Below are positions 1 through 7,783 of a stretch of DNA of 12,208 bases, piece by piece. The position numbers were made by a program, and so were the translations under genes. The notes under the pieces are model-generated. The model searched no databases, had not been told where the DNA came from, and saw nothing but the letters and a program-made list of their open reading frames with translations. Location: positions 1 through 12,208 of the forward strand of contig NZ_CALDDG010000057.1 of assembly GCF_937936435.1 (NCBI RefSeq), read 5' to 3'. The stretch comes from an uncultured Sulfuricurvum sp. GTDB taxonomy: Bacteria; Campylobacterota; Campylobacteria; Campylobacterales; Sulfurimonadaceae. The stretch's first letter is position 1. The number at the start of each line of letters is the position of its first letter.

Positions 1-2196
1 TGGAGCTGGGCGGAACGTACCGCTCTTGCCGAAGCGGAAGTCGAATACGAGGACAAAGAGGACTACTCGATCTATGTCGCGTTTGAGCTTAATGACGATG
101 CAAAAGTACGTGTCGGTATCGAAGGAAAAGCGGCGATCGTCATCTGGACGACAACACCGTGGACCTTGCCAGCCAATACGGGGATCTCTCTAAACCCTGA
201 TGAAGTGTATGTCCGTACATCCGATGGATACATCGTTGCTGAAAAGCGCTACAACGCACTGATCGAAGAGGGGGTTTTCAGCGGAACCGTCGTACAAAAA
301 ATCGAAGCGAAAAAATTTGAAAACAGCTATGCGATCAACCCGCTCAACGGGCGAGGATCGCATCTGGTTCTCGGGGAACACGTATTGATGGAGAACGGTT
401 CGGGGTGTGTTCATACCGCACCGGGGCACGGGGAAGACGACTACCGTGTCGGTCTTCGCTATAACCTCGAAGTGGTGATGCCGGTCGATGAAACGGGGTG
501 TTACGATCAGACGGTAGTCCGTGAAAAACTTCTCCCGAATCCGGAAGAGTTTGTCGGAACCCATATTTTCAAAGCGAATGAGCCGATTATCGCCCTTTTG
601 GGTGAGAGTGCATTGAAAGTCTCCAAATTCCGTCACTCCTACCCGCACTGTTGGAGAAGTCATACGCCGCTCATTTATCGTGCAACGAAACAGTGGTTTA
701 TCAGCGTTGACGGAACTCCTGAAGGGGAGAGGAAAACACTTCGCGAAATCGCGCAGGCAGAAGTGGTAAAGACGGCGTTTTACCCCGAATCGGGGCGTAA
801 CCGTTTAGGCTCTATGGTCGAAAACCGCCCTGACTGGTGTATCTCGCGTCAGCGTGACTGGGGTGTGCCGATCGCATTTTTCCGCGTCAAAGCGACGGGA
901 GAAGTGATCCTCGATGAGAAGGTATTGAATTACATCGCGATGATTTTTGAGATGCACAGTACCGATGCGTGGTATTCGATGAGCATCGAAGAACTCCTGT
1001 ATCCGGGATCGGGATACAAGGCCGATGAACTTGAAAAAGTCTCCGATATTTTGGATGTATGGTTTGACAGCGGCTCAACATGGAATGCGGTGCTTAAATC
1101 ACGTAACTACGATGCAGGGCAATATCCTGCCGATTTGTATATCGAAGGTTCAGACCAGCATCGCGGATGGTTCCAAAGCTCACTCTTTTTAAGTACGGCG
1201 GTGGAACACGTAGCTCCGTATAAAGCGCTTCTCACTCACGGCTTTACCGTTGATGAGAAGGGTGAGAAGATGTCGAAATCCAAAGGGAACGTTGTTGCAC
1301 CGGAGAAAGTACTCAGCCAGTACGGAAGCGAAATTCTGCGTCTTTGGGTAGCGATGAGCGACTATCAGGGGGATTTGAAAATCTCCGATAATATCCTCAA
1401 ACAAATCGCGGAACAGTACCGCAAACTGCGTAATACATTTCGTATTATGTTGGCGAATTTGGACGGTTTAGAGGAAATCGTACCGTACAGTGAAATGGGT
1501 GAAATCGATAAATGGATCGTCTCTAAAGCCAAAGAGGTTTTTGACGAAACCCATCGTCTGTTTGGAGAATATAACTTTGTTCATGGTATGAGCGGTCTGA
1601 ATTATTTTATCGTTAATGAGCTCAGCGGTGTTTACATCGATATTACGAAAGACCGTATGTATTGTGATGCCGCTGATTCGGCGGAGCGCCGTTCAACCCA
1701 GAGTGCCATGGCGATTATCGCTAAATCGATGTTGGGACTGATTGCGCCGATTTTGACGTATACCGCCGATGAAATTTTCGAAAATGCTCCCTCAGTCATC
1801 AAAGGCTCAGCTAACGATATTTTCGATGTGACCTATGCTGCGATCGAGAGTGTTGAAAGCAGCTGGGATGAAGCGACGATGAAAGTAATCCGTGAAAAGT
1901 TCAATGAGATTGTGGATGGATTGAAAAAAGAGAAAGTGATTAAAAATACGCTGGAACTCGTTATCTCTACAACGTCAACGGTTGCAAAAGCGATGAAAAA
2001 AGCGGATATCGAAGAGTATCTCGTTATCTCCAAATGGTGTGCTTGCGAACTCAAAGATATATTGGGGACGTTTGAGATTGAGGGAGATAAATTCAATATT
2101 GCTTTAGCTTCGAAAGCCAAATGTCCGCGCTGCTGGAAATACCATAGCGAAGACGAAGAAACTCTTTGCCCTCGTTGTGCGCAGGTCGTTGCATAA
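1..2196 (+). CDS. ileS: Isoleucine--tRNA ligase, C-terminal part (5' end outside window)
   Basis: Class I aminoacyl-tRNA synthetase that charges tRNA-Ile in the cytoplasm. The reading frame is open from base 1, so the apparent internal start near base 166 is not a real start. The residues WTTTPWTLPAN (bases 145-177) before and across it are the conserved editing-domain (CP1) motif. Also visible are WFDSGS and EGSDQHRGWF of the catalytic core, the KMSKS loop (bases 1267-1281), the anticodon-binding region, and a C-terminal zinc finger with two CxxC pairs (bases 2122-2133 and 2167-2178). The zinc finger is typical of bacterial-type IleRS. 731 residues are present against roughly 910-940 for the family, so about 190 residues including the HIGH motif lie upstream. 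The stop TAA shares its last A with the ATG of the next small gene. No frameshift is seen. Confidence 0.98.
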   Translation, partial: WSWAERTALAEAEVEYEDKEDYSIYVAFELNDDAKVRVGIEGKAAIVIWTTTPWTLPANTGISLNPDEVYVRTSDGYIVAEKRYNALIEEGVFSGTVVQKIEAKKFENSYAINPLNGRGSHLVLGEHVLMENGSGCVHTAPGHGEDDYRVGLRYNLEVVMPVDETGCYDQTVVREKLLPNPEEFVGTHIFKANEPIIALLGESALKVSKFRHSYPHCWRSHTPLIYRATKQWFISVDGTPEGERKTLREIAQAEVVKTAFYPESGRNRLGSMVENRPDWCISRQRDWGVPIAFFRVKATGEVILDEKVLNYIAMIFEMHSTDAWYSMSIEELLYPGSGYKADELEKVSDILDVWFDSGSTWNAVLKSRNYDAGQYPADLYIEGSDQHRGWFQSSLFLSTAVEHVAPYKALLTHGFTVDEKGEKMSKSKGNVVAPEKVLSQYGSEILRLWVAMSDYQGDLKISDNILKQIAEQYRKLRNTFRIMLANLDGLEEIVPYSEMGEIDKWIVSKAKEVFDETHRLFGEYNFVHGMSGLNYFIVNELSGVYIDITKDRMYCDAADSAERRSTQSAMAIIAKSMLGLIAPILTYTADEIFENAPSVIKGSANDIFDVTYAAIESVESSWDEATMKVIREKFNEIVDGLKKEKVIKNTLELVISTTSTVAKAMKKADIEEYLVISKWCACELKDILGTFEIEGDKFNIALASKAKCPRCWKYHSEDEETLCPRCAQVVA

Positions 2197-2321
2197 TGAT
2201 CGATGTCACGCAACCCGTGCCACTGAGCTTTATTGCTCTGACGGTCGGAGTGATTTTTATCGTAATCGCCATCGGAATCGCGATGGTAAAACAAGCAAAA
2301 CGTAGAAAGGAAAGTGTATGA
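2196..2321 (+). CDS. Small single-pass membrane protein, 41 aa, unknown function
   Basis: This short frame starts at ATG 2196, overlapping the ileS stop by one base (TAATG), and ends at TGA 2319-2321, overlapping the gatA start by four bases (ATGA). It fills exactly the gap between two housekeeping genes. The product begins MIDVTQPVPL, then has a hydrophobic segment at about residues 9-31 rich in Ile, Val, Ala and Gly, and ends in a basic tail (KQAKRRKESV). By the positive-inside rule the C-terminus is probably cytoplasmic. No signal peptide cleavage site or catalytic motif is visible. The overlaps at both ends suggest translational coupling and a real gene. From memory, C. jejuni carries a short membrane protein gene at the same place between ileS and gatA. 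I do not recognise a family and assign no function. Confidence 0.8.
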   Translation: MIDVTQPVPLSFIALTVGVIFIVIAIGIAMVKQAKRRKESV

Positions 2322-3667
2322 TCACACTTAAAGAGGCGTTAAAACTCTCGAAAGAAGAGCTTGTATCACTCAAAGAAGAATTAAAAACGAAGATTGCGGC
2401 GTATCCTGAACTCAATGCTTATATCGATGTCGAGAATGTCGGTGAAGGGATTCCGATCGCGATTAAAGACAATATCCAAGTAACCGGATGGTCAGTCACA
2501 TCGGGTTCTAACATTCTAAAAGGGTATATCGCACCGTACAATGCTACGGTCATCGAGAAGCTTTTAGCTGCAAATATGTCCCCTTTCGGACGAACCAATA
2601 TGGATGAGTTCGCGATGGGATCAACGACAGAGAGCAGCTGTTACGGTAAAACCCTTAATCCGTTGAACCATAACTGTGTTCCGGGGGGAAGTTCGGGCGG
2701 CTCGGCTGCGGCAGTCGCGGCAGGCCTTGCGGTAGCGGCACTGGGAAGCGATACCGGCGGATCAATCCGTCAACCGGCGGCATTTTGCGGAATCGTCGGG
2801 ATGAAACCGACCTATGGACGTGTCAGCCGTTACGGTCTAGGGGCGTATGCGAGTTCATTGGATCAGATCGGGCCGATGACACAAAACGTCGAAGATGCAG
2901 CGATTCTGTATGATATCATCCAAGGGTATGACCCGAGAGATTCGACCTCTGCGGATCGAAATGACGGTACAGTAAGTGATAAGCTCGATTCTTCTGTAAA
3001 ATTGACAATTGCTATTCTCCCGGAATATGTCAAAGATGCGTCCGAAGAAGTCCGTAAAGCATACGCTAAAGCGGTGGAAGCGCTTAAGAATGCCGGACAT
3101 ACGATCATCGAAAAAACGCTGATGGATCCTAAATACGATATTTCAGCCTATTACATCACGGCAACGGCGGAAGCGACTACTAATCTTGCCCGTTACGACG
3201 GTATCCGTTACGGTAACCGCGTAGAGGGAGATAATCTCAAAGACACTTTTTTGCAAACCCGCTCAAAAGGTTTCGGTGCCGAAGTACAACGCCGTATCAT
3301 GCTGGGCAACTTTGTTCTCTCTTCAGGCTATTACGATGCTTACTATGTCAAAGCGCAAAAAGTGCGCCGATTGATTCAAGAGGAGTATAATAAACTTTTT
3401 GAAGAGGCAGATTTGATCCTCAGTCCGGTCGCTCCGCGCACGGCGTATGAATTCGGCGCTCTGAGTGATCCGCTCGAGATGTATTTGAGCGATATTTATA
3501 CGATTTCGGTCAATTTAGCGGGGCTTCCTGCTATTTCATTGCCGATCGATACCGCTTCGAACGGTATGCCGGTAGGTCTTCAGCTAATAGCTGCTCCGTA
3601 TGCGGAGCAAACACTGTTTAACGGGGCTTTGAGTCTCGAAAACCAACTAAAACCAAAGGATAATTGA
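2318..3667 (+). CDS. gatA: Asp-tRNA(Asn)/Glu-tRNA(Gln) amidotransferase subunit A
   Basis: Glutaminase subunit of the GatCAB complex. It frees ammonia from glutamine so that GatB can convert misacylated Glu-tRNA(Gln) and/or Asp-tRNA(Asn) to the amidated form. The amidase signature is intact: K50 (in AIKDN), the GGSSGGSAAA loop with S125 as the cis-serine, and the nucleophile S149 in SDTGGSIRQPA. The spacings of 75 and 24 residues equal those of the classical Lys-cisSer-Ser triad. At 449 aa it is slightly shorter than many GatA proteins (about 450-490) but looks complete. The start ATG overlaps the upstream small gene by ATGA and is preceded by an AGAAAGGAAAG ribosome-binding region. gatB and gatC are not in this window. 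The stop TGA overlaps the guaB ATG by one base. Confidence 0.97.
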   Translation: MITLKEALKLSKEELVSLKEELKTKIAAYPELNAYIDVENVGEGIPIAIKDNIQVTGWSVTSGSNILKGYIAPYNATVIEKLLAANMSPFGRTNMDEFAMGSTTESSCYGKTLNPLNHNCVPGGSSGGSAAAVAAGLAVAALGSDTGGSIRQPAAFCGIVGMKPTYGRVSRYGLGAYASSLDQIGPMTQNVEDAAILYDIIQGYDPRDSTSADRNDGTVSDKLDSSVKLTIAILPEYVKDASEEVRKAYAKAVEALKNAGHTIIEKTLMDPKYDISAYYITATAEATTNLARYDGIRYGNRVEGDNLKDTFLQTRSKGFGAEVQRRIMLGNFVLSSGYYDAYYVKAQKVRRLIQEEYNKLFEEADLILSPVAPRTAYEFGALSDPLEMYLSDIYTISVNLAGLPAISLPIDTASNGMPVGLQLIAAPYAEQTLFNGALSLENQLKPKDN

Positions 3668-5112
3668 TGAATATTCGTAAACGCGCGCTCACTTTTGAAG
3701 ATGTATTGCTCATCCCTAAATACTCAGAAGTTCTTCCGAAAGAGGTCAATCTGAAAACCATGCTAACCCGTAATATTCCACTCAATATTCCGATGGTATC
3801 GGCTGCGATGGATACGGTTACCGAATATCGCGCGGCGATTGCTATGGCGCATTTGGGCGGAATCGGTATCATCCATAAAAATATGGATATCGAGACGCAG
3901 GTTAAGCAGATCAAAAAAGTCAAAAAATCGGAAAGCGGTATTATTATCGATCCGATCTACGTTCATCCCGATGCGACTCTTGCCGAAGCGGAACAGCTGA
4001 TGAGCGAGTTTAAAATTTCGGGAGTTCCGGTTGTCGACGGACATAATAAGTTGCTCGGTATCTTGACCAACCGTGATATGCGTTTTGAAAAAGATTTGAA
4101 AAAACAGGCTCATATGGTCATGACTCCGATGCCTCTCGTAACTGCAGAAGCGGGGATTACGCTCGAAGAAGCCGAGCAAATCATGCATAAAAACAAGATC
4201 GAAAAATTGCCGATCATCGATGAAAGTGGATTTTTAAAAGGTCTCATTACGATCAAAGATATCAAAAAACGGATTGAATATCCTCATGCTAACAAAGACG
4301 ATTTCGGACGTCTCCGTGTCGGTGCCGCGATCGGTGTCGGTCAGCTTGACCGGGCAAAAGCCCTTGTCGATGCAGGGGTAGACGTGTTGGTTCTGGATTC
4401 GGCTCACGGACATTCAAAAGGGATAATCGATACGGTCAAAGCGATTAAAAAAGAGATGGTAATCGATATTATCGCCGGTAACGTTGCAACGGGAGAAGCG
4501 ACGGAAGCATTGATCGAAGCGGGTGCTGACGGTGTCAAAGTCGGTATCGGACCGGGATCGATCTGTACTACTCGGATCGTAGCGGGTGTCGGTGTTCCTC
4601 AAATTTCGGCAATCGACGAATGTTCTGCCGTCGGGCGTAAATACGGAGTTCCGATCATTGCCGACGGCGGTATCCGCTATTCGGGTGATATCGCAAAAGC
4701 GCTTGCCGTCGGTGCCAGCGCAATCATGGCCGGTTCATTGCTCGCCGGGACGGAAGAATCCCCCGGTGATACGATCATGTATCAAGGGCGCCAATACAAA
4801 TCGTATCGGGGAATGGGTTCTATCGGTGCGATGACAAAAGGCTCAACCGATCGTTATTTCCAAGAAGGTACGGCTGCTGATAAGCTGGTTCCTGAAGGTA
4901 TTGAAGGACGTGTCCCATACCGTGGAACAATCGCGGCAGTCGTGCACCAAATGATGGGTGGACTCCGCTCTTCTATGGGATATTGCGGTAGTGAAAGTAT
5001 CAGTGCATTCTGGGAAAAAGCGGAATTCGTCGAAATTACCAGCGCTGGGCTCAAAGAGTCTCATGTGCACGATGTTATTATAACCCAGGAAGCTCCGAAC
5101 TATCACGTTTAA
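3667..5112 (+). CDS. guaB: Inosine-5'-monophosphate dehydrogenase
   Basis: Oxidises IMP to XMP with NAD+, the committed step of GMP synthesis; cytosolic, normally a tetramer. The N-terminus MNIRKRALTFEDVLLIPKYS is typical. A TIM barrel is interrupted by a pair of CBS domains at roughly residues 90-205. The catalytic cysteine is C300 in GPGSICTTR, the NAD-side motif is DSAHGHS near D244, and the flap Arg-Tyr dyad is R396-Y397 in DRYFQEG. Length is 481 aa, normal for bacterial IMPDH. I chose ATG 3667 over the in-frame TTG at 3664. It overlaps the gatA stop by one base (TGATG) and sits 6 nt from an AAAGGA box at 3655-3660. It is the last gene of the ileS-gatA-guaB cluster and is followed by a hairpin. 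Confidence 0.98.
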   Translation: MNIRKRALTFEDVLLIPKYSEVLPKEVNLKTMLTRNIPLNIPMVSAAMDTVTEYRAAIAMAHLGGIGIIHKNMDIETQVKQIKKVKKSESGIIIDPIYVHPDATLAEAEQLMSEFKISGVPVVDGHNKLLGILTNRDMRFEKDLKKQAHMVMTPMPLVTAEAGITLEEAEQIMHKNKIEKLPIIDESGFLKGLITIKDIKKRIEYPHANKDDFGRLRVGAAIGVGQLDRAKALVDAGVDVLVLDSAHGHSKGIIDTVKAIKKEMVIDIIAGNVATGEATEALIEAGADGVKVGIGPGSICTTRIVAGVGVPQISAIDECSAVGRKYGVPIIADGGIRYSGDIAKALAVGASAIMAGSLLAGTEESPGDTIMYQGRQYKSYRGMGSIGAMTKGSTDRYFQEGTAADKLVPEGIEGRVPYRGTIAAVVHQMMGGLRSSMGYCGSESISAFWEKAEFVEITSAGLKESHVHDVIITQEAPNYHV

Positions 5113-5118
5113 GATTTG

Positions 5119-5167
5119 TTTTCCCGAATAGCTATCCTGATTAATTCAATAGGGATAGAAGGGAAAA
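5119..5167 (+). promoter_or_regulatory. Compound inverted repeat in the guaB-metY gap
   Basis: Seven bases after the guaB stop an outer 7-bp perfect inverted repeat (TTTTCCC 5119-5125 with GGGAAAA 5161-5167) encloses an inner 6-bp perfect repeat (CTATCC 5132-5137 with GGATAG 5153-5158). The internal loop is 6 x 2 nt and the apical loop about 15 nt. No U-tract follows on the plus strand, so it is not a classical intrinsic terminator. It could be a 3'-end stabilising hairpin of guaB or a leader structure of the met genes. I see no match to a riboswitch I know. Confidence 0.45.
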
Positions 5168-5181
5168 AATATCGGATGACG

Positions 5182-5193
5182 ATACAATTGTAT
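5182..5193. promoter_or_regulatory. 12-bp perfect palindrome upstream of metY, candidate operator
   Basis: ATACAATTGTAT is self-complementary over all 12 bases and lies 21 bases before the metY start, in an AT-rich stretch that continues TATAAC. Position and symmetry fit a dimeric repressor site over or next to the metY promoter. No regulator gene is present and the site is short and AT-rich, so chance remains possible. Confidence 0.3.
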
Positions 5194-5203
5194 ATAACAA
5201 TGT

Positions 5204-5208
5204 AAAGG
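5204..5208 (+). promoter_or_regulatory. Ribosome-binding site that sets the metY start
   Basis: AAAGG at 5204-5208 is directly abutted by an ATG at 5209, too close to be used. The second in-frame ATG at 5215 is six bases downstream of the box. The protein then begins MQFQTEALHAGY, as usual for the family. Confidence 0.6.
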
Positions 5209-5214
5209 ATGATT

Positions 5215-6486
5215 ATGCAATTTCAAACCGAAGCGCTACATGCTGGATATACTAAAGATACTCAACGGACGATGTCAGTACCGATCTATATGAGTACGGC
5301 ATTTGATTTTGGCAGTGCTGATTTTGCTGCAAGCAGCTTTAATCTCCAACAAGGGACGGATAACGTTTATACCCGAGTCGGAAATCCGACAACAGGAGTT
5401 TTGGAAAAACGGTTTGCAGCTTTGGAGGGCGGAAGCGGCGCACTGGCTGTAGGAAGTGGAATGAGTGCTATATTCTACAGCATATTGAATGTCGCGCAGG
5501 CCGGTGATAATATTGTTGTTGCGAATCAGCTATATGGCGGAACGGTTACACTCTTTTCTCAAACCTTAAAACGTCTAGGGATTGAAGCACGTTATTTTGA
5601 CATACATTCTCTCGACACTGTTGAAACATTGATAGATGAACATACAAAATGTATCTTTTTTGAGAGTATTACAAATCCTAGCATCGATGTCCCGGATTTT
5701 GATGCTCTGATTGCCATCGCTAACAAACATAGTATAGTGACAATAGTTGATAATACGGTAGCCACCCCTGTACTGTGTCAGCCGCTATTGCTGGGTGTAG
5801 ACGTTGCTGTTCACAGTGCAAGTAAATATACGACTGGGCAAGGGCTTGCAATTGGCGGATTGATTGTCGAGCGAAAAAATCTTGCGGATAAAATCAAAGG
5901 GAATCCCCGTTATCCTGATTTTAATACGCCTGAAGTGAGCTATCACGGATTGGTTTTTGCCGATTCAGTTGTTAGTGGTATTTTGTTTACTTTCAGAGCT
6001 AGAATGGTCTTAATGCGTGATACAGGGGCTGTTCTCAGCCCTTTTAATGCATGGTTATTTATTCAAGGAGTGGAAACATTATTCCTTCGAATGAAACAAC
6101 ATTCTCAAAGTGCGTTAAGTATTGCACAATGGCTTGAAAAACATCCGAAAGTTAAAAAAGTAAATTATCCATTACTATCGTCGGATAAAAGTTATAAGAA
6201 TGCAGAAAAATACCTCACTAAAGGGGCGAGTGGATTGCTCAGTTTTGAGGTAGATGATTTTGAAACGGCAAAAAAAGTGTTGGATAGCGTAGAAATCTTC
6301 TCTATTGTAGCCAATATCGGAGATAGCAAGTCGATTATTAACCATTCCGCATCTACTACGCACCAGCAGTTGAGTAAAGAAGAATTGAAAAAAGCTGGGG
6401 TCAGCGAAGGTCTGATTCGGTTAAGTATCGGTTTGGAAGCAGCACAAGATTTGATCGATGATTTGACACAGGCATTTAACGCGTAA
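5215..6486 (+). CDS. metY: O-acetylhomoserine sulfhydrylase (PLP-dependent)
   Basis: Makes homocysteine from O-acetylhomoserine and sulfide, the direct-sulfhydrylation route to methionine. This suits an organism with plentiful sulfide. It is a Cys/Met-metabolism PLP enzyme of 423 aa. Visible motifs are YTRVGNPTTGVLEKR near the N-terminus, the cofactor-binding segment SGMSAIFYS, ESITNPSIDVPD, the PLP aspartate region TIVDNTVATP, and the Schiff-base lysine K204 in HSASKYTTGQG. The C-terminal SIGLEAAQDLIDDL is also typical. Homologous cystathionine synthases and lyases cannot be fully excluded from sequence alone, but the adjacent metX makes sulfhydrylase the best call. Hand counts on sample 60-base lines give about 30-42% GC, lower than guaB upstream (45-63% on two lines). 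It opens the second plus-strand gene cluster, 8 nt before metX. Confidence 0.93.
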   Translation: MQFQTEALHAGYTKDTQRTMSVPIYMSTAFDFGSADFAASSFNLQQGTDNVYTRVGNPTTGVLEKRFAALEGGSGALAVGSGMSAIFYSILNVAQAGDNIVVANQLYGGTVTLFSQTLKRLGIEARYFDIHSLDTVETLIDEHTKCIFFESITNPSIDVPDFDALIAIANKHSIVTIVDNTVATPVLCQPLLLGVDVAVHSASKYTTGQGLAIGGLIVERKNLADKIKGNPRYPDFNTPEVSYHGLVFADSVVSGILFTFRARMVLMRDTGAVLSPFNAWLFIQGVETLFLRMKQHSQSALSIAQWLEKHPKVKKVNYPLLSSDKSYKNAEKYLTKGASGLLSFEVDDFETAKKVLDSVEIFSIVANIGDSKSIINHSASTTHQQLSKEELKKAGVSEGLIRLSIGLEAAQDLIDDLTQAFNA

Positions 6487-6494
6487 AGGCAGTT

Positions 6495-7592
6495 ATGTTA
6501 AATTTACAGACTCATAAAGAACATTTTACGAACCCGCTCTATTTGGAGAGCGGGCGTATTCTTGAACCGTACGATATCGTCTATGAGACGTACGGAGAAC
6601 TTAATGAAGCGAAAGATAATGTGATTGTGGTCTGTCATGCCCTCACAGGTTCCCATCACGCGGCGGGAACCTATGAAGGAGACAATAAACCCGGATGGTG
6701 GGATGGTCTTATAGGACAGGGCAAAGCGGTAGATACCGACCGTTTTTTCGTGATCTGTACCAATGTCATCGGAAGCTGTTTTGGCAGTACCGGGCCAATG
6801 TCGATGCGTTATCCGTATAATGAACCGTATCGGTATAAGTTTCCGGTTATTACTATTTTAGATATGGTAAAAGCGCAAAGAATCTTATTTGACCGTCTGG
6901 GAATTCATCAGGTACATGCAGTGATCGGCGGATCGATGGGCGGAATGCAGGCATTGATATTCGGTGTTTTTTTCCCCAATTTTGCGAAAAAAATTATTGC
7001 AATGGCGACAACGGCCGCGACTCAGCCGTGGGCAATCGCCTTTAATAAAGTAGCCCAAGAAGCGATTCTCAAAGATCCGGAATTTAAAAACGGCTATTAT
7101 GATTCTGAAGTGGTTCGTGAAAACGGTCTCAGCGGTATGGCGATCGGACGGATGGCAGGGCATATCAGCTTTTTGTCCCATCAGTCGATGGCTAAAAAAT
7201 TTGGTAGGGAGTACAAACGGACAGACGGTTTGTACGAACTGTTCGGAAAGTTTCAGGTCGAATCGTATCTTGAGTATAACGGATACAATTTTACCAAGTG
7301 GTTTGATCCGCTGTCATACCTCTATATTACCAAGGCGATTAATATTCACGATCTCTCCAGAGGATTCGATTCGATCGAAGAGGCCCTCTCGAAAATTACG
7401 GCGGAACTGTATCTCGTCGGGTTCGAAAAAGATATCCTTTTTCTCCCGTCCGAAATGGAGAGCATCCATACGGCGATGTGTGCTATCGGGAAAACCAACA
7501 GCGATTACTTCGAGGTTCAAAGCGACTACGGGCACGACGCCTTCTTGGTTGAAATCGATAAAATCGAACACTACGTACGGGAGGCATTATGA
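6495..7592 (+). CDS. metX: Homoserine O-acetyltransferase
   Basis: Transfers the acetyl group of acetyl-CoA to homoserine, supplying the substrate of the preceding metY product. It is an alpha/beta-hydrolase-fold protein of 365 aa, the normal length. The nucleophile is S147 in the elbow IGGSMGGMQAL. The acid is D313 in EKDILFLPSEME and the histidine is H347 in YGHDAFLVE. The N-terminal YETYGELNEAKDNVIVVCHALTGSHH and GSCFGSTGP segments are family hallmarks. The start ATG is 5 nt from an AAAGG box (6485-6489) that overlaps the metY stop. The end overlaps xseB by ATGA. Related enzymes use succinyl-CoA with the same fold, so acyl-donor specificity is inferred from the pairing with metY. Confidence 0.95.
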   Translation: MLNLQTHKEHFTNPLYLESGRILEPYDIVYETYGELNEAKDNVIVVCHALTGSHHAAGTYEGDNKPGWWDGLIGQGKAVDTDRFFVICTNVIGSCFGSTGPMSMRYPYNEPYRYKFPVITILDMVKAQRILFDRLGIHQVHAVIGGSMGGMQALIFGVFFPNFAKKIIAMATTAATQPWAIAFNKVAQEAILKDPEFKNGYYDSEVVRENGLSGMAIGRMAGHISFLSHQSMAKKFGREYKRTDGLYELFGKFQVESYLEYNGYNFTKWFDPLSYLYITKAINIHDLSRGFDSIEEALSKITAELYLVGFEKDILFLPSEMESIHTAMCAIGKTNSDYFEVQSDYGHDAFLVEIDKIEHYVREAL

Positions 7593-7783
7593 TGGAAGAA
7601 GAGAATTTTGAAACGAAGATTGCCAATGCGAAAGCGATTTTAGAAAAACTGATGGACCCGGCCTTGCCGATGAATGAAAGCGTCAAAGCATACGAAGAGG
7701 GGATGAAAGAGCTTAAATCGGCTGAAAATATGTTGGAAAAAGCCCAACTGCAGATTCAAATCATCAAGAATCAGGAGCAATAA
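7589..7783 (+). CDS. xseB: Exodeoxyribonuclease VII small subunit
   Basis: Small helical subunit of exonuclease VII, which binds the large subunit XseA and helps degrade single-stranded DNA. At 64 aa it has the family's usual size. The pattern FETKIANAKAILEKLMDP...LPMNESVKAYEEGMKEL...LEKAQLQI matches the XseB helical hairpin, in which the segment LxLEESVxxYEEGMxL is the most conserved. A GGGAGG box at 7579-7584 could serve ATG 7589 (4 nt) or the adjacent ATG 7592 (7 nt); both overlap the metX stop. The stop TAA shares one base with the next gene's ATG. xseA is not in the window. Its place next to methionine genes looks like operon sharing rather than functional linkage. Confidence 0.88.
   Translation: MMEEENFETKIANAKAILEKLMDPALPMNESVKAYEEGMKELKSAENMLEKAQLQIQIIKNQEQ

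Noticed and set aside
166..2196. ileS starting at base 166
   Set aside because: The codon is TTG inside the conserved editing motif WTTTPWTLPAN, and the frame is open and family-like back to base 1.
7099..7611. 170-codon plus-strand frame inside metX
   Set aside because: metX has all catalytic residues and full length; this is an alternative-frame shadow rich in Arg and Ser.
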